The notes: a model not told the origin generated them from the sequence alone. Counted from the first letter of the stretch, positions 1 to 8,551 are shown. The stretch is 64,000 nt of DNA from Streptomyces capillispiralis (GCF_007829875.1 NZ_VIWV01000001.1:5488501-5552500), one strand, 5' to 3'. A program made the numbers and translations.

Positions 1-322
1 TCACCAGCGGCAGCCGCTCCGCTATCGCCACCGTCCGGTCCCTGCCGAGCAGCGCACCCACCCCGTACAGCGCGAGCGCGCCGATCACCGAGCCCGCCGT
101 GGTCCACAGCAGCGCGGCGAGCAGACTCATCCGGCCGCTGCTCGCGGCGAACCCCGCCAGCGGCAGGATCACCTCGCTGGGCAGGGGAGGGAAGAGGTTC
201 TCCAGCGCGATGGCGAGGCCGGCGCCGGGGGCGCCCATGGCGTCCATCAGGTCGTGGACCCACTGCGGTCCGGCGCTCGCGTCGGCGGCCGCTGTGATCG
301 TGTGCGCTGCGATGGCTGTCAT
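1..322 (-). CDS. DedA/VTT-family membrane protein (3' end cut by window edge)
   Basis: The first 107 residues of a DedA (SNARE-associated, VTT) integral membrane protein are visible; the rest lies left of the window. The segment ENLFPPLPSE followed by a glycine-containing hydrophobic stretch (VILPLAGF) is the family's typical re-entrant region, and a second hydrophobic stretch follows. DedA proteins are inner-membrane proteins implicated in lipid-carrier (undecaprenyl phosphate) recycling and membrane homeostasis; the substrate cannot be read here. The ATG is 131 bp from the divergent histidine kinase gene. A second DedA gene lies 7 kb away. Confidence 0.85.
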   Translation of the reverse strand, partial: MTAIAAHTITAAADASAGPQWVHDLMDAMGAPGAGLAIALENLFPPLPSEVILPLAGFAASSGRMSLLAALLWTTAGSVIGALALYGVGALLGRDRTVAIAERLPLV

Positions 323-453
323 GCCGACCACGCTAGAAAACCGGACCTGAAGGAACCCTGAGGAAATCCGCACGATGCGCTGCGGTCTCCCGCAGCCGCA
401 ATTGCGGTTTTCCGCAGTGTGCGCGGCCCTTGCCCCCGACTAGCCTCGCGATC

Positions 454-1596
454 ATGCGAGACATGGTGCGGCGTGTGGTGCGGTGCGCGGTGGGCCTCAT
501 CTGGGGGGCCGCCGCGGCCGTCGTCGAGCTGCTCTGCACAGTTCTGGCCGGTCTGGTCCTGCTGCCCGTCGTGGCCTGGCCGCGCGGCCGCCGCGCCGTG
601 CTCCGCCCGGTCCTCGCGGGCGCGCGGAGACTGACGGAGCTGGAGCGCGCCCGGCTGCGGATCTGGCTGCGGTTCCACGTCCCACCGGTCTACGGGGACA
701 CCCAGGCCGCGGGCTATGTGGCCGGCCGCTGGCCCCTGGGCCTGCTGGGCGCGGTGGTGATGCTCTCGGTGGCGATAGGCCTCGGCTACGGCACGTCCTG
801 GATGTACCTGTGGCTGCTGGTCGACGACATACGCGAAACCGAGGCGATCGCCTACACGTCCCTCGGAGGACTGTTCCTGCTCTTCCTCGCCGTGCAGGGG
901 ATACTCGGCGTGGCCGAGCTGGAGGGGAAGCTGGCCCGCCGCCTCCTCGGCCCCCATCACCCCGAGGCGCTGGAGCGGCGCATCGCGGAGCTGTCCGCGA
1001 GCCGGGCGGCCGTGGTCGACGCGGTCAACGACGAGCGGCGGCGCATCGAGCGGGACCTGCACGACGGGGTGCAGCAGCGTCTGGTGGCGCTCGGCATGCT
1101 GCTCGGCCGCGCCCTGCGCAGCGAGGACCCCGACCGTGTGGACCGGCTGCTGCGCCAGGCCCACGAGGAGAGCCGGAACGCGTTGGAGGACCTGCGCGAG
1201 GTGGCCTGGCGGATCTACCCCACCACGCTGGACGAGGCGGGGCTGCGGGCGGCCCTGGAGACGGTCGCCGAGCGGGCCTCCGTGCCGGTGCGGGTGGAGT
1301 ACGGGCTCACCGGGGAGCCCCTGCGGGCGGTGGCCACCGTCGTCTACTTCGTGGTCTGCGAGGCCGTCACCAACGCGGTGAAGCACGCGGCGCCGAGCCG
1401 GATAGTGGTCGAGGTGGGATCGAGGGAGGGAGCGTTGTACGTGAGCGTCGAGGACGACGGCCGGGGCGGGGCGAACGCGTCGGGCAGCGGACTGTTCGGG
1501 CTCGCCAGACGGGTCGCCGCGCTCGACGGGCGCCTCGAGGTGAGCAGTCCGCCGGGCGGGCCGACCCTGGTGACCGCGGAGCTGCCATGCGCGTGA
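454..1596 (+). CDS. Sensor histidine kinase (NarL-type two-component system)
   Basis: A membrane histidine kinase of about 380 residues. Hydrophobic segments lie near residues 5-40 and 85-145. A HisKA_3 dimerisation box carries the phospho-acceptor His near residue 203 (ERDLHDGVQQRL). The HATPase domain has an N box (CEAVTNAVKHA, about 303-313) and G boxes (VEDDGRGG, GSGLFGLARR). It should phosphorylate the response regulator whose gene overlaps its 3' end by 10 bp. The signal is unknown because there is no recognised extracellular domain. ATG 454 follows a TAGCCT -10-like hexamer closely, which fits a leaderless transcript; an in-frame TTG at 430 is less likely. Confidence 0.93.
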   Translation: MRDMVRRVVRCAVGLIWGAAAAVVELLCTVLAGLVLLPVVAWPRGRRAVLRPVLAGARRLTELERARLRIWLRFHVPPVYGDTQAAGYVAGRWPLGLLGAVVMLSVAIGLGYGTSWMYLWLLVDDIRETEAIAYTSLGGLFLLFLAVQGILGVAELEGKLARRLLGPHHPEALERRIAELSASRAAVVDAVNDERRRIERDLHDGVQQRLVALGMLLGRALRSEDPDRVDRLLRQAHEESRNALEDLREVAWRIYPTTLDEAGLRAALETVAERASVPVRVEYGLTGEPLRAVATVVYFVVCEAVTNAVKHAAPSRIVVEVGSREGALYVSVEDDGRGGANASGSGLFGLARRVAALDGRLEVSSPPGGPTLVTAELPCA

Positions 1597-2231
1597 TCCT
1601 GGCCGAGGACTCCACCCTGCTGAGGGAGGGCCTGGTGCGGCTGCTGGCGGAGGAGGGCCACCAGGTGCTCGCCGCCGTGGGCAACGCGGAACTGCTGCTG
1701 AAGGCGGTGACCGAGGATCCGCCGGACGTGGTGGTCGCCGATGTGCGGATGCCGCCCACGCACACCGACGAAGGGCTGCGCGCGGCCCTGGAGATCCGTC
1801 GGCGCCTGCCGTCGGTGGGGGTGCTGGTGCTCTCGCAGTACGTGGAGAAGCGGTATGCGACGGAGCTGCTGACCGGTGAGTCGGAAGGGGTCGGCTATCT
1901 GCTGAAGGACCGTGTCGTCCAGGTCGACGAGTTCCTGGACGCTCTGGAGCGGGTGGCCGGCGGCCGCGCCGCCTTCGACCCGGAGGTCGTACGGCAGCTC
2001 CTCGGCGGCACGACCCACACCGACCCGCTCGCCCGCCTCACCGCACGGGAGCGGGCGGTCCTGGCGGAGATGGCGCAGGGGCACACCAACGCCGCCATCG
2101 CGCGGCGCCTGCACATCTCGCAGAGCGCGGTGGAGAAACACACCAACGCGATCTTCGACAAGCTGGGACTGACAGGAGGTGAGGGCTACTCCCGCCGGGT
2201 GCTGGCGGTGCTGCGCTACCTCGGCAGCTGA
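1587..2231 (+). CDS. LuxR/NarL-family response regulator
   Basis: A 214-residue response regulator. The receiver domain has acidic residues E7/D8, phospho-acceptor Asp52 (VVADVRMPP) and the conserved Lys in GYLLKD. The LuxR-type HTH spans about 150-195 (LTARERAVLAEMAQG and a recognition helix in ISQSAVEKH). It binds DNA after phosphorylation by the kinase encoded immediately upstream. ATG lies 10 bp before the kinase stop codon, so translation is coupled. The regulon is unknown; no adjacent transporter or resistance operon points to a target. Confidence 0.95.
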   Translation: MRVILAEDSTLLREGLVRLLAEEGHQVLAAVGNAELLLKAVTEDPPDVVVADVRMPPTHTDEGLRAALEIRRRLPSVGVLVLSQYVEKRYATELLTGESEGVGYLLKDRVVQVDEFLDALERVAGGRAAFDPEVVRQLLGGTTHTDPLARLTARERAVLAEMAQGHTNAAIARRLHISQSAVEKHTNAIFDKLGLTGGEGYSRRVLAVLRYLGS

Positions 2232-2298
2232 CACCGGACGGGCGGCTCGGACAGCCGGGACGCCACGAAGGGCCACGACCGTCCGCCGGGGCCGGGGG

Positions 2299-2517
2299 TC
2301 AGCCGCAGCAGCCTCCGCCGCAGCAGCCCCCGCCACCGCTCGCGCGGGGAGCCGGGGCCGGGGCCGAGGCGGTGCCGGCCACCGCGACCGTGGAAAGGAG
2401 CTTCACCGTGTCGTCGTGACCCGCCGGGCAGGGGGCGGGGGCGGAGGACTCCGCCATGGGGCGGCTCAGTTCGTAGGTGTCGCCGCAGGTCCGGCAGCGG
2501 TACTCGTAGCGAGGCAT
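2299..2517 (-). CDS. FmdB-family zinc ribbon protein
   Basis: A 72-residue protein beginning MPRYEYRCRTCG, the usual start of FmdB-type zinc ribbons. CxxC at the start and a second C/H pair (CPAGHDD) can bind one zinc. The tail ends in a cysteine/glycine-rich stretch (GGGGCCGGGCCG), unusual but seen in actinobacterial members, which might bind metal. The molecular role of FmdB-like proteins is poorly known. ATG 2517 is preferred over GTG 2523: it gives the family N-terminus, and a TACCCT hexamer just upstream suggests leaderless expression. Confidence 0.88.
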   Translation of the reverse strand: MPRYEYRCRTCGDTYELSRPMAESSAPAPCPAGHDDTVKLLSTVAVAGTASAPAPAPRASGGGGCCGGGCCG

Positions 2518-2545
2518 GGGCACAGGGTAACCGGCGCCGTGACGG

Positions 2546-3991
2546 TCAGGGGGCGGTGGAGCCGCGTTCCTCCCGGATCAGGGCCACCACACGGCTCACC
2601 GACGCCCGTACCTCCTCCGTCTCCGTCAGGAAGTGCCAGTAGTCGGGGTGCCGGCCCTCCAGGCCGGTGATCGCCCGCTCCAGCCGGGCCACGGCGTCGT
2701 CCAGGGGGCGGGCGTGGCGGGGGTCGGGGGTGTGGCGGCCGGCCATGGCCAGACGCTGGGCGTCGCGCAGGGCGAAGCGGGTGCGTTCGATCTCCTGCTC
2801 GGGATCCTTCTGCACCGCGTTCAGCCGCCGCAGCCGGTCACCGGCGGCGGACACGGCCTCGTCGGTCGTGTTCAGCAGCGCCCGCGCGGTCGACAGCAGC
2901 GCGGTCGCGTCCGCCCAGCGCTGCTCGTCGCGCGCGGTTCTGGCCTCGGCGAGCCGGGCTTCGGCCTGGGCGACGTTCCGCGAGGCCACGTCGGGGACGC
3001 CCTGCAGGTCCTGCCAGCAGGCGGCGGTGAAGCGGCGGCGCAGTTCGCTCAGGACCGGTTCGACCTGTTCGGAGCGGGTGGTGAGGGCCTGGGCGCGGGT
3101 GCGCAGGGAGACCAGCCGGTGGTCGATCTCGGCGGCCCGTTCCGGCAGGCGTTCGGCTTCGACGCGGACGGCCTCGGCCTCGCGGGTGACGCGGTCGGCC
3201 CGTTCCAGGGTCTGGGGGACGCCGTGCCGGCCGGCGCCCTGGTTCAGCTTGGTCAGTTCCGGGGACAGCGCGGCGAGCCGGGCGGCGAGGTCGTCGGCCC
3301 GCAGTCCCGATCCGCGGGCCGTGTCGAGGGCGTTGGAGGCGGCGAGCAGGGCCTGGCGGGCGCGTTCGACGGCGGGGGCGAGCCGGGCCAGCTGGGTCTC
3401 GGCCTTGCCGAGGAGGGGGCCGAGCCCGTCGGCGTACCGGTCCAGCTCCTGCTTGACCCGGTCGAGCTCGTCCTTGGCGGCGGTCAGCTCGGTGCGGGCC
3501 CGGGCGGCCGCCGCGGCCTCCAGGTCGTCGCGGTCGAGGTCATGGGCGTCGACGGCGCCGATGTAGCGGTGGCTGGCCTCGTCGATCCGCCGGCCGAGCG
3601 CCTCGAAGTCGGCGACGGCGCGGCGGGCGGCGGGGGAGTCGTCGACGGCGGTGATCGTCTCGACGGAGATCCGCAGGTCGCGCTGGGCGGTGTCGAGTTC
3701 GTAGAACGCGGCCGCCGCGGCGTCCTTGGCGGCCTGGGCCTCGGCCCGCTGGTTCTCGGCCCGCCCGCCGAACCAGCGCCGGGTGCCGCCCCCGGCGAAC
3801 GCGGCGGGCAGCGCCAGCGCCGCCACCAGCGGCAGGGCCACGAGGGCGAGCGCGTCACGCAGCGGGCCGGGTGTCCGGCGCGGACGGGGCCGCGCCGGGA
3901 GAGGTGGCCGCGAGAGGACGGCGAGGGGAGGAGGCGTGCGGGGCACGCGCGGTTCCGACGGCGAGTACGGCTGCGCTGGTGTCGCCGTCAC
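2546..3991 (-). CDS. Membrane-anchored coiled-coil protein of unknown function
   Basis: A 481-residue protein with a Pro/Arg-rich cytoplasmic leader (1-42), one hydrophobic segment at about 45-66, and then roughly 400 residues of Ala/Glu/Arg-rich heptad-like sequence, predicted as long coiled coil. The C-terminal 60 residues look more globular. Homologues in other streptomycetes are, as far as I recall, uncharacterised. It starts at GTG 3991 behind a GGAG-type ribosome site, 74 bp downstream of the DUF4097 lipoprotein gene on the same strand. The two may be cotranscribed and both concern the envelope, but no function can be assigned. Confidence 0.8.
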   Translation of the reverse strand: MTATPAQPYSPSEPRVPRTPPPLAVLSRPPLPARPRPRRTPGPLRDALALVALPLVAALALPAAFAGGGTRRWFGGRAENQRAEAQAAKDAAAAAFYELDTAQRDLRISVETITAVDDSPAARRAVADFEALGRRIDEASHRYIGAVDAHDLDRDDLEAAAAARARTELTAAKDELDRVKQELDRYADGLGPLLGKAETQLARLAPAVERARQALLAASNALDTARGSGLRADDLAARLAALSPELTKLNQGAGRHGVPQTLERADRVTREAEAVRVEAERLPERAAEIDHRLVSLRTRAQALTTRSEQVEPVLSELRRRFTAACWQDLQGVPDVASRNVAQAEARLAEARTARDEQRWADATALLSTARALLNTTDEAVSAAGDRLRRLNAVQKDPEQEIERTRFALRDAQRLAMAGRHTPDPRHARPLDDAVARLERAITGLEGRHPDYWHFLTETEEVRASVSRVVALIREERGSTAP

Positions 3992-4065
3992 ATCCCTCTC
4001 CCGTACTGTCGTTCGCCCGGCCCGGTGTCATTCTCCCACCGGTGAAGGACGAAGACACGGGTCGG

Positions 4066-4881
4066 TCAGTTCGCCGTGCGGACGGTGAGTTTGCCGTCGC
4101 CGGTGCGGGCGTTCACCACGTGGGGGCTGGAGTCGTCGCGGGGCACGGACACGTCCTCGGCGCCGTCGCCGGTCCCGGTGTCCACGCGGTAGGCGGCCCG
4201 GGGCAGGTCGATGGTCAGGGATCCGTCGCCGCTGCGGGACTCCACCAGGTCGGGCACGGCCCCGAGTTCGAGGCGGACCGAGCCGTCCCCGCTGTGGGTG
4301 CGCACGGTGCGGGAGGACACCTCCGCGCGCACGGATCCGTCCCCGGTGCGCAGGTCCAGGGGGCCGGTGGAGTCCGTGACGTGGACCGAACCGTCCGTCG
4401 TGCGGATGCTCAGCGCGTCGCGGAAGCCCCGGGCCCGCACGCTGCCGTCCTTCTCCACGACCTTGACCGAGACCCCGCGGGGCACCTCGACGCGGTGCCG
4501 GGTGGAGCAGTCGGCGACGACGCCCGAGCACTTCTCCCGCAGCACCAGCCGGTCACCGTCCATGGACCAGGTGACCTCGGGGTCCTTGCCGATGGCGACC
4601 GTGCCCTGGAACCACCGGGTGACCTCGACCCTGCCCGGGGGGTTGCCGTCCGCGGCGACGATGTCGAGCGCGGAGTCGTCGGAGTCGATGGTGAGGGTGC
4701 GGCCGGGCAGGTCGAAGGACCGGCGGTCGGGATCGTCGTCGTCGGCGGCCGACGCGCCACAGGCGCTGAGTCCCGCGACGAGCACCACGGAGGCCCCGAC
4801 GAGGGCGAGGGCGTGCACCCGCACCGCACGAGCGGAGCCGATGACGCGGGCGGTGCGGGTCCTGCGGGTGGTGCGGGTCAT
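4066..4881 (-). CDS. DUF4097-family beta-helical lipoprotein
   Basis: A 271-residue exported lipoprotein. Basic N-terminus, hydrophobic core and lipobox VAGLSAC put the lipidated cysteine at residue 41. The mature part is a run of repeats of about 17-20 residues containing (T/S)GDGS or TDGSV, the DUF4097 pattern of short beta strands forming a solenoid. A Cys pair (CSGVVADC) may form a disulfide. It is expected on the outer face of the membrane, role unknown. The 196-bp region upstream, shared with the tRNA-Val gene on the other strand, should hold its promoter. Confidence 0.85.
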   Translation of the reverse strand: MTRTTRRTRTARVIGSARAVRVHALALVGASVVLVAGLSACGASAADDDDPDRRSFDLPGRTLTIDSDDSALDIVAADGNPPGRVEVTRWFQGTVAIGKDPEVTWSMDGDRLVLREKCSGVVADCSTRHRVEVPRGVSVKVVEKDGSVRARGFRDALSIRTTDGSVHVTDSTGPLDLRTGDGSVRAEVSSRTVRTHSGDGSVRLELGAVPDLVESRSGDGSLTIDLPRAAYRVDTGTGDGAEDVSVPRDDSSPHVVNARTGDGKLTVRTAN

Positions 4882-5077
4882 GACGGTCTCCCCCTGGGAC
4901 GGACGGCGGCGCTCTCCAGCGAGGTCGAGCGTTCTTCGACCGTACGGACGAGGGGCCCGCCGGGGGATCCGGGCGGCTGGCGGATCGGAGGTGGGGATAA
5001 CCCCCGGTACGGGTTTGCGGGACGGCGGCCCCGGCCATGTAGGCTGTCCACTCGGCCTGGGCGCGCGCCCCGGTCAC

Positions 5078-5149
<72 letters not shown>

Positions 5150-5156
5150 CCGCGGC

Positions 5157-5188
5157 CAAGGGCCCCCGGAGTTCTCCGGGGGCCCTTG
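5157..5188. terminator. Bidirectional intrinsic terminator after tRNA-Val
   Basis: Inverted repeat with 15-bp complementary arms rich in G/C (arms CAAGGGCCCCCGGAG and its complement) and a minimal TT loop. It separates the tRNA gene from the convergent gene at 5250-5603 and can serve both. Confidence 0.85.
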
Positions 5189-5249
5189 TCGTCGTGCTCC
5201 CGCGAATGCTCCGCGCGGGGCATCTCGGCCGGGTGCGGGTGCGGGTGCC

Positions 5250-5603
5250 CTACGACGGCTGCTCCGCGCCCCGGGCCGCCGCGCCGTGGGCGTGCTTCAG
5301 CCGGGAGCGGGCGTCGATCCGGTCGGAGCCGGTGAGTTCGGCCCAGTAGCGGTGGGTGCTGACGAAGACCGCGAGCTCGTGCTCCCGTCGTCTGAGCTTC
5401 TCGACCTCGGCCTGTTCGTCCTCCGTCCAGCCGGGGGAGGCGGGGCGCTCGACCTTGCGCCAGCCGTTGTCGTCGCTGAAGCCGTCGAGGGGTTCGACCG
5501 ACCACGGGAGCCGCTTCAGCAGGGCCGACAGCTCGGCCCGGACCTGATGCAGTTCCTCCTGACCGGCGAGGAGATCACTGGGAAAGTCATAGGTCGCAGC
5601 CAC
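5250..5603 (-). CDS. Conserved actinobacterial protein of unknown function
   Basis: A 117-residue soluble, charged protein. Segments such as LLAGQEELHQVRAEL and EDEQAEVEKLRRREHELA are probably helical and amphipathic. No catalytic motif or signal peptide is visible. GTG 5603 is preferred because TATCAT lies 5 bp upstream (leaderless arrangement) and the protein then begins VAATYDFP; an upstream in-frame start at 5669 would overlap the next gene by 29 bp. It sits between the tRNA-Val terminator and the ketopantoate reductase-like gene, on the same strand as the latter. I do not recognise a function. Confidence 0.75.
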   Translation of the reverse strand: MAATYDFPSDLLAGQEELHQVRAELSALLKRLPWSVEPLDGFSDDNGWRKVERPASPGWTEDEQAEVEKLRRREHELAVFVSTHRYWAELTGSDRIDARSRLKHAHGAAARGAEQPS

Positions 5604-5640
5604 GACCCAATGATACGCCTGTTCGATTTTGGGTGGCGAG

Positions 5641-6561
5641 TCACTCGGGGGTCTCCCCCTGGGCTTCACCCGTTCCGGTCACCTCCCGCACCACGGCCGC
5701 CGTCACGGGCGCCGGTATGTCGTGCCGTCGGGCGGCGCGCAGCAAGGCGCCGCCGATGGCGTCCAGTTCCAGGGGGCGGCCGGCCTCGGCGTCGCGCTGC
5801 ATCGACGACTTCATCCCCGGCGGGAAGGCGTCGTAGCGGGCGAGCGCCCCGGCCGGGTCGCCCGGCCCGCCGCAGGCGCGGCTGATCGCGGCCGTCTCCG
5901 TCACCACGGCCGTCAGTTCGTCGCGGTGGGCGGTGCGCACGTCCCCCAGGGGGAGGCCGTACCGCGTGGTCAGCAGGGCCAGCGGGGCGAGGAAGGACAT
6001 CTTGGCCCACAGCGCCGCCGTCTCGTCGTCCAGGACGGCGGTCACCGGGCCGGCGTCGCCGAGGGCGGCGGCCAAGGCGTCCAGGCGGTCGCGGGGCACG
6101 GGGTCACCGGTGAGGTCGATCTCCGCGAACGGGCTGCCGTGCTCGACGACCCCCGGCGCCACGCGGGTCGACTCGACGCGGATCACGCCGGGGGCGACCC
6201 GGTCGGGCCGGTAGCGGGCACGCAGGGCGGCCGGGTGCTCGACGCCGTTCAGGAACGGGACGACGAGGCCGTCGCCCAGAACCTCCGCCGGGACCCGGTG
6301 GAGGGAGGCGTCGAGAGCGGTGTGCTTCACGGTGATCAGGCAGGCGTCGACGGGCTCCCGCAGCCGGGTGTCCGCCTCGACGCGGGCGGTGAAGTCGCCG
6401 AACCGCCCGCTGCGGACCCGGACGCCGTGCTCGCGCAGGGTTGTCGCGGTCTCGTCACCGGCCAGGCAGATCACCCGGTGGCCGGCGCGGGACAGCAGCG
6501 CGGCGAGCAGTCCGCCCACGCCGCCGGGGCCGAGGACGGCCACGGTGAGATCGTTCGCCAT
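5641..6561 (-). CDS. 2-dehydropantoate 2-reductase family oxidoreductase (ApbA/PanE)
   Basis: A 306-residue NADPH-dependent reductase of the KPR family, which reduces ketopantoate to pantoate in CoA synthesis. The Rossmann loop GPGGVGG is at residues 11-17, the catalytic Lys is probably in TVKHTALD, and the C-terminal helical KPR domain carries AKMSFLAPL and GMKSSMQRDAEAGRPLE, the latter matching the substrate-binding (K)SSMxxD(x)xxG(R)xxE block. Actinobacteria carry several paralogues, so true PanE activity is uncertain. ATG 6561 follows GAGGGG at 6 bp. Divergent from the DUF2277 gene. Confidence 0.9.
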   Translation of the reverse strand: MANDLTVAVLGPGGVGGLLAALLSRAGHRVICLAGDETATTLREHGVRVRSGRFGDFTARVEADTRLREPVDACLITVKHTALDASLHRVPAEVLGDGLVVPFLNGVEHPAALRARYRPDRVAPGVIRVESTRVAPGVVEHGSPFAEIDLTGDPVPRDRLDALAAALGDAGPVTAVLDDETAALWAKMSFLAPLALLTTRYGLPLGDVRTAHRDELTAVVTETAAISRACGGPGDPAGALARYDAFPPGMKSSMQRDAEAGRPLELDAIGGALLRAARRHDIPAPVTAAVVREVTGTGEAQGETPE

Positions 6562-6667
6562 GAGGAACCCCTCTCGTCGGTCGGCCCCTGGACGGTGGCC
6601 GCCTGCCGCGATCATCGCAGCCGCCGGCTCCGTGGTCATCACCGGCGGGGCGCGGCAGACTGGGGGC

Positions 6668-6898
6668 ATGTGCCGGAGTATCAAGACCCTGCGTCCGCCC
6701 GTGCAGCCCGAGGAGGCCACGGAGGAGGAGATCCGGGCCGCCGCCCTGCAGTACGTGAGGAAGGTGTCCGGCTTCCGGGCGCCCGCCGCCCACAACCGCG
6801 AGGTCTTCGACCGGGCCGTGGACGCGATCGCCGAGGCCACGGCCGACCTGCTGGAGGGCCTGGAGGTACGGGGCGCCACGGCCCGCCGGGCGGGGTAG
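6668..6898 (+). CDS. DUF2277 small protein
   Basis: A 76-residue protein starting MCRSIKTLRPP with the conserved core AALQYVRKVSGF and a helical C-terminus, matching DUF2277, a family of unknown function in actinobacteria and some other phyla. There is no signal peptide or membrane segment. The ATG has no good ribosome site, but a CAGACT hexamer just upstream suggests a leaderless mRNA. It stands alone between the divergent reductase gene and the 29-bp repeat tract. Confidence 0.9.
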   Translation: MCRSIKTLRPPVQPEEATEEEIRAAALQYVRKVSGFRAPAAHNREVFDRAVDAIAEATADLLEGLEVRGATARRAG

Positions 6899-6919
6899 GA
6901 CGGGCGGGGCCCATGACGC

Positions 6920-7092
6920 CCCAGAGGGGCGTGCCCCACGCCGACTGCCTCCGAGGGGCGTGCCCCACGCCGGATGCCTCCGAGGGGCGGGCCCTACGAC
7001 GTCTCCCAGGGGCAGGCCCTACGCCGGACGCCTCCGAGGGGCGGGCACCACGACGGGCGCCTCAGAGGTGCCGACCCTGCGACGCGCCCGAC
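6920..7092. repeat. Imperfect 29-bp tandem repeat between convergent genes
   Basis: Six head-to-tail degenerate copies of a unit containing CCTCCGAGGGGCGKGCCC. The GAGGGGC core recurs near 6924, 6953, 6982, 7007, 7036 and 7065, with steps of 29, 29, 25, 29 and 29 bp. A 29-bp period is not a multiple of three, so this is not a coding repeat. There are no spacers, so it is not a CRISPR. The remaining sequence to 7166 decays into related GACGG-rich motifs. Confidence 0.75.
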
Positions 7093-7166
7093 GGACCGAA
7101 CCGGCCCCTGCGGCGTGTCCGACGGACGGCCCCAAAGAGGCCCTGTGACGCGCCCGCCGGACGGCC

Positions 7167-7769
7167 CTAAGAAGCCTCCGACGCCCGCGGCCCCCGTCGC
7201 ATCAGATACCCCGCGCCCGCGCCCGCCGCGAACAGCGCGCCCACCGACACCGCCGTCGCCAGCCAGGTCGCGCCCAGCCAGTGGGCGCCGAAGTAGCCGA
7301 GCGCCACGCTGTACGCGGCCCAGGACAGGCCGGCCAGGGCGGACCAGGGGAGGAAGTCGCGGGCGCGGTGGTGTGCGGCGCCGGCGCCGAGGGAGACCAC
7401 CGAGCGGCCGGCCGGGGCGAACCGGGCGAGCACGACCAGGGCGCCGCCGCCTCGGGCCAGCGCGGCGCCGAGACGTTCCTGCGCGCCCTTCAGCCGCCGG
7501 GACCGGGCCAGCGCCCTGTCCAGCCGGGCTCCGCCGCGCCAGGCGAGGCGGTAGGCGACCAGGTCGCCCAGGACGGAGGCGGTGGCGGCGCAGAGCGTCA
7601 GCACCAGGATGTCGGGCACGTCGGTCGCCGTGCCCGCGGCCGCCGCCGTGGCCGCCGTGATCACCAGGACCCCGCTGGGCAGGACCGGCAGGAACACGTC
7701 GAGCAGGACCGAGAGGGCCACCACCGCATAGATCCATGGGCTGCCGACCAGCGACCCCACACTCTCCAC
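7167..7769 (-). CDS. DedA/VTT-family membrane protein
   Basis: A 200-residue DedA-type protein with about five hydrophobic segments and the motif FLPVLPSGVLVI (the family's P-x-P-(S/G)-E region, with G in place of the usual Glu). A second conserved stretch contains RFAPAGRSVVSLGAG. DedA proteins help maintain the membrane and have been linked to polyprenyl-phosphate translocation. GTG 7769 is chosen because GGGGAG lies 5 bp upstream; a longer frame to 7853 has a non-membrane Arg-rich extension and no ribosome site. Stop TAG abuts the repeat tract. Confidence 0.85.
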   Translation of the reverse strand: MESVGSLVGSPWIYAVVALSVLLDVFLPVLPSGVLVITAATAAAAGTATDVPDILVLTLCAATASVLGDLVAYRLAWRGGARLDRALARSRRLKGAQERLGAALARGGGALVVLARFAPAGRSVVSLGAGAAHHRARDFLPWSALAGLSWAAYSVALGYFGAHWLGATWLATAVSVGALFAAGAGAGYLMRRGPRASEAS

Positions 7770-7953
7770 CCGAACTCCCCGTTGGCGCCCCCGTGGGCCA
7801 GACCGTGCCGCGGTGTCGCGGGGGGAGCGGCAGGAGTGACCTTTGACAGCCACACAGCGTACGCGTGAGCTGTGACAGAAGGGTCACTGGGGGTTCGCGC
7901 GTCCGACGCCGGGAGTTCGCCTTCGTCGTGCCGACGGCCCCGTGGACGGCGGA

Positions 7954-7984
7954 GGGTGTCCTCCCCGGGTCGGGGAGGACACCC
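7954..7984 (-). terminator. Intrinsic terminator after the DoxX gene
   Basis: Perfect 14-bp inverted repeat (GGGTGTCCTCCCCG and its complement) with a 3-nt loop, starting 11 bp beyond the stop codon of the leftward DoxX gene. Confidence 0.8.
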
Positions 7985-7995
7985 TGGGGAGCGGG

Positions 7996-8448
7996 TCAGA
8001 CGGCCACCGGGGTCTGCTCCGGCGTGCGCTGCCCGTTCGCGGACGTGCGCCTGGTGATCAGGCGGTCCAGGCCGAAGGCTCCGGAACCGGTGAACACCAG
8101 CAGGAACATGGCCCAGCAGTACATGGCCGCGCCCTCGCCGTTGTTCTGGATCGGCCACAGCGCCTCGGGCTGGTGAACCTTGAAGTAGGCGTACGCCATC
8201 GCGCCGGAGGAGATGAACGCGGCGGCGCGGGTGCCGAGGCCGAGCAGGACCAGGCTGCCGCCGACGAGTTCGATCACGGCCGCGTACCAGTTGGGCCAGG
8301 CGCCGGTCTCGGCGGTGCCGCCGTTGCCGTCCACGCCGCCGAGGACGCCGAGCAGGGACACGGCCCCGTGGCAGGCGAAGAGCAGGCCGACGACGATGCG
8401 GAACATGCCCAGGGCATATGGCTGGGCGCTGTTGAGGCGTCCGGTCAT
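7996..8448 (-). CDS. DoxX-family membrane protein
   Basis: A 150-residue protein with four hydrophobic segments and DoxX features: RIVVGLLFACHG near residue 20, the central ELVGGSLVLLGLGTRAAA block, and a late AMFLLVF segment. DoxX-like proteins are membrane components; in mycobacteria one works with superoxide dismutase and a thiosulfate sulfurtransferase in thiol stress, but most members are unassigned. ATG 8448 follows AGGAG at a 7-bp spacing. A dyad-containing AT-rich stretch at 8533-8551, in otherwise very G+C-rich DNA, is a likely operator about 90 bp upstream. Confidence 0.9.
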   Translation of the reverse strand: MTGRLNSAQPYALGMFRIVVGLLFACHGAVSLLGVLGGVDGNGGTAETGAWPNWYAAVIELVGGSLVLLGLGTRAAAFISSGAMAYAYFKVHQPEALWPIQNNGEGAAMYCWAMFLLVFTGSGAFGLDRLITRRTSANGQRTPEQTPVAV

Positions 8449-8532
8449 GGGGGGTCTCCTTCGGTCAGGCCGGCCCCCGGATGGGGCCGGTCCGGGGACG
8501 AACCGAGTTGGGACCACGTTAGGAGCGCCTAA

Positions 8533-8551
8533 TTGATAGTTGCAAGTTCAA
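8533..8551. promoter_or_regulatory. Putative operator upstream of DoxX gene
   Basis: TTGATAGTTGCAAGTTCAA is an imperfect dyad centred on TTGCAA with TTGA/TCAA outer arms. It is strikingly A+T-rich for this genome and lies just upstream of the DoxX leader. Such a layout fits a MarR/HxlR-type regulator, whose gene is not nearby. Confidence 0.45.

Noticed and set aside
6920..7092. CRISPR array
   Set aside because: The 29-bp units are contiguous and degenerate, with no unique spacers and no cas genes.
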